In this document: positions 31,946 through 41,789 of the stretch, piece by piece | How the letters are laid out: the number at the start of each line of letters is the position of its first letter | How positions within the stretch are numbered: the first letter of the stretch is position 1 | Origin: Symbiodinium microadriaticum | Taxonomy: Eukaryota > Sar > Dinophyceae > Suessiales > Symbiodiniaceae | Direction: 5' to 3' | NCBI GenBank assembly: GCA_001939145.1 | Contig: LSRX01000048.1 | Span: forward strand, 571,905-635,904 | Length of the DNA stretch: 64,000 nucleotides | The notes under the pieces: generated by a model | What the model was told of the DNA's origin: nothing | The model's database searches: none | What the model saw: the letters and a program-made list of their open reading frames with translations, nothing else | Position numbers and translations under genes: made by a program

Positions 31946-34900
31946 ATGTCAAGTAGCATTAGTCCTGGTGAAGAGAGTCTGAAGCTACCTGGCGATTGGT
32001 CCTACGAGTTTCAGAGGCTACATGCCATCCTGGAACAGCAGTTCGCGAGGCAGCATGAGCTCTTGCGGGAGGTGCATAATCAGGTGAGGATGGGTCAGCA
32101 TCGGATCCCGCCGGCACCTTTGCTCCCGATGACGGCTCGCAAGACCAGCATTCGCTCCTCGGTGATCCATGAGGACTCAACGTACCTCGATCAGGACGAA
32201 ACGTCTCAGGAGACCACCCATGAGTCCGTCAACGTCGGGTTTGCAGAGCCTGTCCTTATTGGCTTCGGAGAGACCGCAGAGAGTCCGACTGAAGAGGAGG
32301 AGGACATCACCAGACAGAATGAGAATCACCCTTACCAGAATAGGCCCAAGAGAGGAAGGGTACAGAGACGCGACAGTGCACGCCACTCCTTCGTGCGCCG
32401 CACGCTTCAGGCACACCAGGAGAAGGCCGACAAAGAGGCCTCGAAGTTGAAGTATCTAAGGTCGAGAAGCACCTTGAATATTCCACCGGAGCGTAGCTGG
32501 CTGGCCCAGCAGATCGAAAAGCTTGTGGCCACAAAAGGATTCAGCAACGCCATCATGATCCTCATCCTTTTGAACGTCATCTTGCTCGGTGTGGAGGTCG
32601 ATGTTTCAACTCTGCTTGGTCAGAATGACGTGCCGAAGTGGTTTGGGACAGTGAACACTATGATTGTCATGCTCTTTGTCGGGGAGGTTGCTTTGAAGTG
32701 CATTGCTGTAGGCTTCGCGGAGTATTGGTGTGGCCACGAGGCTTGCTGGAATGTCTTTGATGCCTTGATCATCACCGTGTCCGTCTTCGAAACGGTTATC
32801 GATATCTGGGCACAGTCCATGTCCGCAGATGTTGCGAACTCCAGTCACCTGCGAGTAGTCCGAACGATTCTGGCTTGCACTTTGAAGTCCTTTTGTTCGA
32901 GGGGTAGCTAGTGCCACTCTAAACAGTCCCCAAGCGCTCAGGATTCGGCTTGCTCGCGCCTTGCGAGGGGTGCGTGTGGTGCGGCTGTTTCGCTATGTCA
33001 GCGCGTTGCGAACCCTGGCCCTCTGCATTGTAAGCACAATCGGATCACTGATCTGGACCTTGGTGCTTTTGGTCTTGTTGTTCTACACCTTTGGCGTCAT
33101 TTTGACACAGCTTGTGTCGGACCATTGCAGGGATCAAGTTGTCATGACGACTGGAGATCTGAACGCGGTGCCTCAGTGCCCGGATGACTTGCACAGGTAT
33201 TGGGCGAGCGTCCCCGAGAGCATGCTGACGCTTGTCATGACGGGTAGTCCAACAGCAGGGCTTGTTCAATCCTAGTCTGAAGAGCCCGTCAAAGTTGTGG
33301 GAGTTGGTTTTGCGACGATATGAGAAGTCTTTCGAAGAAGCAAAGCCAGTTTTGCATTTCTATTATCCCGGAGTTCCGGTGCAAGTGTCCCGAATAAGAA
33401 GTGTCCAGAACAACCACCGACCACTTGTCAGAGACCCAACACCGAGGACACTCTTCCTAGCCATCTCTGGTGGAATGAGCTGGGAAGATGCTTTCGGTCC
33501 GCTCCGGACGGCTTCAGAGTTGGCTTGCGCCTTCATGATCCTTTACATCGTCATTGCTGTGTTCGCAGTATTGAACGCCACCGGCTCAGTTCTGAAACTT
33601 GAGTTTTTGAGTATGGGTCTGTGCCTACAGGCACAGAACCTGCAAGGCGCTGCAATAGTATGGAACTCGTTGATGTTCCGATTTTCAGATCGTACTTACA
33701 ATAATCGCCTTCGGTCGGGATCCTTTGCTTCAACCTTTTCCGCCTGTCGAGGCTGTCGAGTAACGTTTCTTTCCCCGAGAAGTCCTGCCAAAAGGAGTTT
33801 CGATGGATAAGGCAAGCATACAGGTGGGGAGAACCGTTCAAGGAGATGATCAATACTCGACGGTGCGTGTTGATGAGTGGTTGGGAACAGCATCAAAATT
33901 CTGTACATGCGTTGATCAGAACCCGGATCCTGATCTCCGGGCCAACCCCAGTAGCAGGTCAGCGGGGGGCCCTGACAGGCAAGTACCCATCACCGGCATC
34001 ATACTCCCGAACACCATTCTGAAAGTTCACCGGGTGGGTTTGCAAAACGGGCAATCAGAGCCGGCTTCCTGGGCATTATCCGCCCGAGCAGCACTGCACC
34101 CCACACCATGAATGTAACGGTTCGGTTCGGAGCTGCCGGCGCGGCCGGTCGGTAGGGCCAGACGCTTGGGAGTCCAGCGCTTCGCACTGTTGGGCGGCCG
34201 GGCCCGAATGCGGGGGAGTCCAGGGTTTCGCACTTTTGGGCCTTACGTCGACCAGTAGTCCCTTACCTGGATGCTTTTGATGTTCGAACGGGGTTGCTGG
34301 AATGCGACTTAGATGCTTCAGAGGATCCCATATCACGGATGCCTTTGATGCTGGATTTTGAAGCTCTTGAATGCCGTTGTTCAACCAGATCCAAACATGT
34401 TTCCGGTCGTAAATAACAGAAGAATGGATTCCTTCGCAGGAGGCCAGAAGATTCCATGTCTCTAACAAGGCAAGCTGGGAACCGACTTGATGGCAGGTTC
34501 GCGGTTCGCGGTTCCTAAGCCGGGTTCGGTTCCTTACCTTTCATGTCACTAGTAATGACGCAGAGCTGCATCGGACTGACAAAGCAGCCGCACATCACAT
34601 TGCGCAAACGGTGACGGTGTTACTGGGGGACATAGTAAGTAGGTAGTATTTCTTAATTCAACTGATAAGCACCCTAGCACGGATCTTTATTGGGGTTATG
34701 ATACTTATAACACTGTAAACTGACTACTTTCTAAGTCCCCCGAGCTTCCAAGCGGCCATAGCACGAATTTGTGAAAGAAGCCGAATGACCCTCTCTTTCA
34801 CGCAAGTCATGCTGAAGTTTCTTCACATCCACAGGAAAGTCGGGCAAAGAAGGGTCAAGAGAAATGCGTGTGCGCAGAGCAGCGTGGGGAAAGGTCGACG

Positions 34901-35696
34901 GACCCTCAACACTCCAGTTGAGAGTGTAGAGTAACCTCGCAAAACAGTCGAAACGAGAGTTGCCTGTCAGCAGGACGAGAACCTAAAGAAGAAGCAGCAC
35001 CAACCAATTCCGCAATCGTATGAAGCGAGCATCACAAGAGAGACTCCACAACATCTTTGCCAAGTTCTTGCTGATTGCTTTCTAGCACCACCTCGAATTT
35101 CTGGTTCATGTCTATTGACAAACGCTGATTGTGTGAACTGCGCCTCGTGCTCCTGTATTACACAATGATGTGTCATCTTGTTCCCTTCCCCGCAGGTCGT
35201 AACAGGTGTCTTCTGCACAACAGCGATCGAGTCTGCGAACGCTGACAAGGACATAGCAGCGATCAAGCAGCTCCACAAGCAAACGACGCATGTTCAAGCT
35301 CTTCGAAAGATCTTTCATGAGATTGATGCAGACCAGTGCCATGTGGTAAGCATCGAGGACCTCAGGGATGCCATATCGAAGAAGAAGCTTTCGAGCTTCC
35401 TGGAATCCATGGGGATTTCGACTGAGGATCTCTGGACCCTTTTCATGACCATGGATGAGGACCAGACGGGCCTTGTCGGCCTGGAGGAGTTTGTCACCGG
35501 TTGCATGCAAGGTCGCGGTCCCGCCAAAAACCTCCAACTGGTGAAGATGAGCTACGAAAACAAAGTCACGCGTCAGGCCATCAAGAAAATTAGTGTTCAG
35601 CTTGCTGAATTGAGCAGATACCTGGTACTCCTTCGCGCCGGCGGGCTTCCCCAGCCCGAACCGGTCACCGTAAAACGCACTGTTGTCCCGCTGTAG
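31946..35696 (+). CDS. Single-domain voltage-gated cation channel with EF-hands
   Basis: Four exons from ATG 31,946. Exon 1 codes a ~170-residue charged cytoplasmic N-terminus, then helices S1-S3 (SNAIMILILLNVILLGVEV, VMLFVGEVALKCIAVGF, WNVFDALIITVSVFETVID). A 76-bp intron with a GA donor (32,866-32,941) joins to S4, RLARALRGVRVVRLFRY, which has an Arg at about every third position. S5 (TLVLLVLLFYTFGVILTQL) and the pore helix follow. Exon 3 (33,461-33,576) completes the filter as TAISGGMSWED and gives S6 ending FAVLN. A GC-AG intron (33,577-35,195) joins to VVTGVFCTTAIESA. The C-terminus has a degenerate EF loop (DADQCHVVSIED) and a good one (DEDQTGLVGLEE). The stop is at 35,694-35,696. Ion selectivity cannot be told. 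The whole gene sits inside a PUF intron. Confidence 0.85.
33577..35195 (+). other. 1.6-kb GC-AG intron of the channel gene, with local repeats
   Basis: It joins ...GTATTGAAC to GTCGTAACAGG, giving F-A-V-L-N-V-V-T-G-V-F, the S6 end typical of EF-hand channels of this type. Inside, 34,165-34,192 and 34,212-34,238 are related copies (GGAGTCCAG then TTCGCACT.TTGGG). Several GGTTCGCGGTTC strings occur near 34,500. No exon was recognised inside. Confidence 0.75.
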
Positions 35697-36151
35697 GGTT
35701 TTCCCGCCGACACTTTCGTGTCAACTTTACATCCCGTCCACATCTCCAAGAGATGCGCCTGGTTGAGCGTAGTTTGCAAGATGCAGCTGCGGCATCATTT
35801 AGTCTTTTGCTTCGGGAAACTCGAAGCCGCTCGAATTTCGCAAAGCTGACAGCGCATCTTTGATCGAAGAAGACTGCCGTCCTTCGTTCCTGTAGCAGCC
35901 GTAGAGCCCACGAACCCGCACATGACCAAGCTGCCAAGGCACGACGTGCCTGACCTGAGCAGGATGCTCGTCAGCACTCGCGGCTCTGTAACAGTGTCGT
36001 CGTGAGGCCTTTAGGCCTCGGTGCAGGTTGTGGACGTGAGTTAGGCTGTCAGGGAGGGACAATTTTTTCATCGTCCATGGCAAAGAGTAGCCTCTCCCCT
36101 AGTATTCAGCTTTGTCGAGTCCAAGAAGCTGTGTAGTTGGGCAGTTTTTAG

Positions 36152-37831
36152 GTCATGATATCCAGGCATCCATTCGGCAACTACGTGATTCAGCACGCCT
36201 TTGAACATGGCTCCTCCTCGGTGCGGAGGCGCAATTCATCCGATGCCTTGCCTCTGTATGCCAGCCTGCAGATAGACAGACAGACCGACGGACAGATGGA
36301 AGATGGCATTGTCTGGCTGCGTCTGTGTATGTGTTCGGCATGTTAAACCTTGACAAGGATAAGAACCGAACGCAGATGGAGCAATGACCGGGATGACAAG
36401 GATGCGAGGATGAGAGAAATCACATGCTGAGGATGGTGATGATTACCGAGATGAAGCACAGGATATGAACAGGGATGATACTGGGGGGCGATGGGACTGT
36501 TACGATTGATAATACATGAGGCAGCTGTGAATGTTACAGTAGCATTTGTTTGAATATTGCAAGCCCAGCACCCCGTCACCACTGTCACCTTTGCCAGTAG
36601 CATCCTTAACCCCACCATCAGCGACAACAGCATTGCTTGTACGCGTAGTTTTGTAGTGGGGCTATCGCTGCACCATGTACTTGCCACCCCAGCTGTCCTC
36701 AGAATCACTACTCCCAGTTACGACCATCGCCATGATCATAGCGGTGATGGCCGTCAGTGTGAGCAATAGCGCACTTAGCAGCCTTCGCTTTTTGCTGCTC
36801 GGCTTTGTAAGCCGTTTGGCTCGCTCAACGAATGCTGGCTGGTAAATACCGGTGATCATGATGAGTGTGATGATGCTACATGGTGCGGGAAGGTGGCGAA
36901 GACGACAGTAATGATGAACGCGAATTTGACGTTGATGCTGGTGATGACGATGATGATGCTGATGTTGATGATGGCCCCGCTTGTGATGGTGTTTTTTTGG
37001 ATGTTGCTGCTGATGATGATTGTGGTGTGAGTGACAAACGGCACCCGCAATGCCCATGCCAGGAAGCTCAGTGCGGCCTTGGTCCCAGAGGCTAAACGCC
37101 TGGCTCGGCACAAGGCGCCTAAGACGGTCGGCCATTCAGTTGCCCCGTGGTGTGGGTTAGTTCTGGAGCAACACCAAGGCAACAGTGTGAGATCTGTCGT
37201 AAAAGATGGTGCCCTAAGGGCTTGAAGCATTGATACAGTTTCTTCGCATTCGCAGTTCTCTTTCCTTGTGCCTGGTGTCTGCTCGTGGAAATCCTTGCAG
37301 GTAGCCAGCCATGTGATTGAATGTGCCCTCGTGCACACCGGACATGAGGAGCGCGCGAACGCAGTCAATCAGAGAGTGCACACAAAAGAGACAACTTTTA
37401 GGTCATGGAGAGTAGCCGTAGCCGCAGTAGCCGTCAGAGGGGCTGATGGCAGCAACTGAACAAGCCGCGTAGCCCACTCAAGAATACAGTATAAAAAAGT
37501 GTGCTACATGTGTTCATCACGCTTGCAGCAGCACGTGTCATACAATCGTAGTAGTCGTCGTGTTAACGGCAGTGGCAGCAGCAACAGCAGCAGCAGCAGC
37601 GGCAGCAGTAGCAGTAGTAGTAATAGTAGTAATAGTAGTAATAGTAGTAATAGTAGTAGTAGTAGTAATAGTAGTAATAGTAGTAATAGTAGTAATAGTA
37701 GTAATAGTAGCAATAGTAGTAATAGTAGTAATAATAGTAATAGTAGTAATAGTAGTAATAGTAGTAATAGTAGCAATAGTAGCAGTAGCAGTAGCAGTAG
37801 CAGTAGCAGTAGCAGTAGCAGTAGCAGTAGC

Positions 37832-37870
<39 letters not shown>

Positions 37871-37902
37871 CGTAGTAGTAGTAGTCGTTAGTCGTAGTCG
37901 TT

Positions 37903-37934
<32 letters not shown>

Positions 37935-37936
37935 TC

Positions 37937-37973
<37 letters not shown>

Positions 37974-37994
37974 GAGTAGTAGGAGTGGTAATAG

Positions 37995-38042
<48 letters not shown>

Positions 38043-39115
38043 CCGTAGCCGTAGCCGTAGCCGTAGCAGTAGCAGTAGCAGTAGCAGCAGTAGCTGCTGC
38101 CAGCAGTAGCTCTTAGAAGTAGCAGGAGCAGAAGCAGCCGGTCAAAGCCTCGTGTCGAGACACATGGGCATGAAAGGCCACTCAACCGTTTCGCTGATGT
38201 GGCAATGGTGTGAAATTGTATGTGGGCACTTTGTGCTGCCAGACTGTTGGAGCTTGGTTCCATAAGGTCTGTAACCTAAGCCGGTCGTCGCACATGTCCA
38301 GAGCCGTGCCAAAAACTTCTGAAAGCCATGTTCGTTTGGGCCTACCCCGCTTCCGAACATCATGCCATCGCGGCTGAAATGCCCCATCACGGAAAGTACA
38401 TGTTCGCATGACATCCTCCTTTGGAAGTTGCGCGATGCGCCCCAAAAGTAGCAGCTTTCGGCGCCAAAGAATGATAGAAAGTTTCTCAGTGCCAGCTTCT
38501 TGTAACGCAGTCTCGTTGCGACCGCGGCTGATGAATGAGTGTGGTATGCCGAGGATGGAACGAAGGCAACGGGCTTGAAAGGCATGATTTTTGCACAAGT
38601 CAGCTTTACAAGAACACAACGCGAGCAAAAACAGAGCGACAGCAACGACAAGAATTGGCTCGTGCCAGCAGCAGCAAGGACAAATAGAACCACTGCTACG
38701 GTCATCCCCATACTAAAAGCTAGCAGCAGCACCGTAGCTGAGCACTGATGAGGATGAAATGACACCTTCACGACTAGCCCCTCGTGGTAACATATGTTTT
38801 GCCACGACCCGAGTTGAGAGAATGTCGTAAAGAGCACGTATACCAGCAAGCGCGGCAAGAACGACAACATCTTCAAAACTGTAAAGCCAGGATGATCGCA
38901 ATACTGAAGCTGATAGCAGACCCACTTCTTGGCAGGATCGCCAGGTCCTGAAGGACGCCTTGGCAGAGAACTCAGAGGCGTTGCAGAGCCTTTCTGCTCC
39001 TTGAATGCAGTTGGTCCGGATTTTCGGCAAGGCTTAGGGGTTTACTGTGCTCACTGGTGCATCTGAGGCCAGTAACTATGGCAGCTTCGTTGTAAAAGAG
39101 ATGAAGAGGCGGTAG
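36152..39115 (+). CDS. Pumilio/PUF RNA-binding protein, 3' part
   Basis: Continues the PUF domain. Exon at 36,152: VMISRHPFGNYVIQHAFEHG, the N-Y-x-x-Q repeat. Exon at 37,301: VASHVIECALVHTGHEE, the S-H-x-x-E repeat expected next. Exon at 38,936-38,995: DRQVLKDALAENSEALQSLS. A GC-AG intron (38,996-39,067) joins this to ASNYGSFVVKEMKRR, the final N-Y/S-F-x-x-K type repeat, with a stop at 39,113. Repeat order matches the classical C-terminal half of a PUF domain. The junction from 31.78 kb to 36,152 is not cleanly resolved: phase 0 is needed and no GT/GC donor is obvious. It contains a large AGT/AGC microsatellite in the intron between the second and third of these exons. Confidence 0.8.
37561..38110. 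repeat. ~540-bp AGT/AGC compound microsatellite
   Basis: Interrupted runs of AGT, AGC, AAT-AGT and CGT units over about 540 bp, inside a PUF intron. Long open frames of Ser, Val or Leu on both strands are repeat translations only. Confidence 0.95.
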
Positions 39116-40376
39116 GCAATGCTCGGTTAGCCAGAGCTAGGAGTCAACGGTGCCTTTGCACCGCGCTCGATGCAGAAATTCAAAGGCAGCCACCATGGCT
39201 GCCCTCCGTTTATGGAGGATACAGATGAGATCAGGTTTTCTCCGTGGTTTACAAGATCGACGACCAAAGAAAGCACAGCTTCTCTTGAAAACCATGGGAC
39301 GCGAGAGGCCATGGTCGTTCCAGTTTCGACTGCCTCGCTGTTTCGAGTGGAGTTTGAAAGGCCGAAACCATCTCTCAACGTCTGCCGCTCTGGATCCCAT
39401 GGCGTAGGTACGTACAGTACTTGCTACTCAGGATCCTGTGGGTTTGCGGTGGGAGATCCGGGCGACTGCTCTGATAGTTGGTGGCGCAGACACGAGCCTC
39501 TTGCCCTGAATGGCGGACAGCCGGGGCCACGTAGAACTGCATCGGTCGGAAATACGCTAGACCCTCAGCTTCCGGCTTGTCGTCTGAAATGGCAGATGAT
39601 GAGCACGGGTGCTCTGCATTTTCCTTCTCTGAAAGCCTTGGGCGCGAATAACGTGCACGTATAGCCTGAGACGGCACTTGATTTGAGCCTATCGGGGTAG
39701 TGTTCTTATCTCGCTCGTGCTGCTCTGGCACATGGGTAGAAGGATGTGGCCCTCAGGCCACAAGCATGCTCGATGAACTGCTTGTACTTGGACAGTGTGT
39801 TGGAGGTCCGACAGAGTCGAGTTTTGAGTGACCAGAGCAGCCATCCATGAATCAACTCGGAAACGACAAAGGCAGCGCATGGCCCACTTGGGGCGTGGCT
39901 GCCTGGACCCCGTTTATGGGCCCGCAATCCCTGGTGCGATCCGAGTTTGAGCACCTCTGATGTACAGATGCTGCGTACACCCGGTCACCCCTGACCCTCG
40001 GAGGCCGAGCCTCACGACCCATAGTCCAAGACTTCAATCTCTGAAGGGTCCCGGATGGCTGGAATGGCTGGAAATTCGATTGTACAGTTCCGAACGTCTC
40101 CGACCCCGGGGGTGTCACGAAGTGCGAGAACTTGCAGACAGCACATATGACATGTGTGGGCTTAGTTAGTGCTCCAGCAGCGCCCCCGCATTCCGCTTTT
40201 CATGGTACCCTGTTGATGATTTCGGAGGGTCGCTAAATTTCTGCGGTCCCGCCCAGAAACCTAACTGGCGAGAATTTCTATGTCGTCGCTGTCGCATTCG
40301 AAAATTATGCGTGGGGCAGGACCTTCCAAAGTCACTTGGGTCTTGGGACCCGTCGGACCAGCTTTGACATGTGCAG
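39116..40376. other. No exon recognised between PUF end and cystinosin 3' half
   Basis: Short open frames on both strands without domains (for example + 39,170-39,664). This is the tail of the cystinosin-like intron. Confidence 0.4.
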
Positions 40377-41442
40377 GTTTCTATTACGACTATCCTCCGC
40401 TTGCGGGTGCTGACCGCCTGTTGCGAGTGGCGGTGCTTACAGCTCTGGGCCTCGTTGGTGCCGTGGCTACGGCAGTTGGCAGCGAATAGTGGTCTGGCCG
40501 CTGCAAATGTAACTTAAGGACTTAAGAATGCATCTCTTTCTTGAATGGCTTTGATGACGCCCTAATCAGGTACTTTTATGGTGGGCGCCGCCCTCTATAT
40601 CGGTGCCTACGCAGAGCACAGCCCTCACAGACTCGCAGAAGTGGAGTGCTGTTTCTGGCTGGAGAGTCTGCTCGCGACCGAAGGTGTTGTCTTAGCTGGT
40701 TGACTTTTCTCACCATCATCGCGGAGGCCAGTCCGTCCTTGAGGATGTCGCAGGCGGCATGCAGTAGGAGGCCTTGAAGCGCGTGAGACCAGGTGAAGGT
40801 GATCATTTCCGTAGTGAGACTTGCCCGCAATCTCTGGCATGAATGCTGTCCTGCCGGCAGAGCTGCGTCAGCTACGTTTGAAGTCTTTCTTTCCAGGAAG
40901 TACTGCCCGCAAGTGTGGATGAACTACAAGAGGAACAGCACGGCAACTCGGCCTCATCAGCTGCGAGCCATCAGGAGAGGTTGTCCAGGTGTCGGGGTTG
41001 GCATGGCTGAGGCCGGATGGACGATTTACAACGTCCTGCTCGATTTGACCGGAGGCAGTGCGAGCTTCTCAAGCTTGAGCAAAGCTGATGTCGGCTTGAG
41101 CTTTGCCGTGTCAGGCCTGCTCAGTGTTGCTCAGTGCTGCCCTCACTACTGGTGCAAATTTGGCGATGCTCGGAACGTTTGCCTGCCCCAGGCTGCTTCT
41201 TGATGCTTCCCTCAGCAACGACTGGAGCAAGGTGTCTGGCGACCCTGCCAAGCTAATGCTCCTAGCTCGCATTGCTCACTTCATTTCGCCACCTCTGAAT
41301 TCACGTTGCGTGGGCTTCGGTGCGACAGTGGTGCCAAGGCTGGGCAACGTCTCGGTGCGGCACTGAGTGCATTCCATGCCCGAGAGCCTACGGACCTCTG
41401 GCAGTCGAGGTCTTCTTCGACCTCATCTTTATCGTGCAGTAG
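40377..41442 (+). CDS. Cystinosin-like PQ-loop transporter, 3' half
   Basis: Resumes after the 10.7-kb intron with FYYDYPPLAGADRLLR and a membrane helix (VAVLTALGLVGAVATAVG), followed by a probable exon WLTFLTIIA (about 40,700). The second PQ-loop follows: KYCPQVWMNYKRNST (to 40,942). A GC-AG intron (40,943-41,011) joins to AGWTIYNVLLDLTGG. Next is LLLDASLSNDWSKVSGDPA (41,192-41,251), then a GC-AG intron to a 16-nt micro-exon (41,339-41,354, LGNVS), then VFFDLIFIVQ (41,410-41,439) with a TAG directly after. This follows animal cystinosin through GW-x-I-x-NVLLDxTGG, W-x-x-x-x-GDP-x-K and V/I-FD-x-x-F-x-x-Q. The usual short tail after Q is absent if the TAG is used, or lies in a missed exon. 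Confidence 0.85.
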
Positions 41443-41789
41443 CTCGATCGGAAATGATCGGAACAGATTCTTTGTAGCATTTCGAGAAGTGCAGAAAGTG
41501 TTGATGCCGCAGCTAGGCACTTCTGCCTTTACAGGGATGCGGCAGCCTCAGCCAGAGACGAGATCGGCTTCTTGCGCGGCAGTCCTCTCGTACTCGCAGG
41601 CACGCGGCGCGGCCGCGTGCGATGCACAGGGATCCAGCTCCAGCTCCGAGGGGTTCTGAGAGCTTCTGGGCCGCTTCTGGGGCGCCAAAACGAGCCAAAG
41701 CAGTCGAGGAAAAGACGCTGAAAAGTGACAGTGAGTGCCGCGAGTTCTGGGATTCTGGGCATGGAATGTAAGTGCTTCGCACTTCAGTG

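Larger units (their letters stand above)
29649..40376 (+). other. 10.7-kb GC-AG intron of the cystinosin-like gene, hosting PUF and channel genes
   Basis: The exon before ends ...CTGGCTCAGATAG, the intron begins GCGGGC and ends GTGCAG at 40,376, and the next exon starts GTTTCTATTAC. Joined, this gives A-Q-I-G-F-Y-Y-D-Y in frame, where cystinosins have helix-Q-x-x-Y. Within the intron lie the whole channel gene and all recognised PUF exons, on the same strand. Confidence 0.75.

Noticed and set aside
37499..37904. Poly-Ser and poly-Val/Leu frames on both strands
   Set aside because: Translation of the AGT/AGC microsatellite inside a PUF intron.
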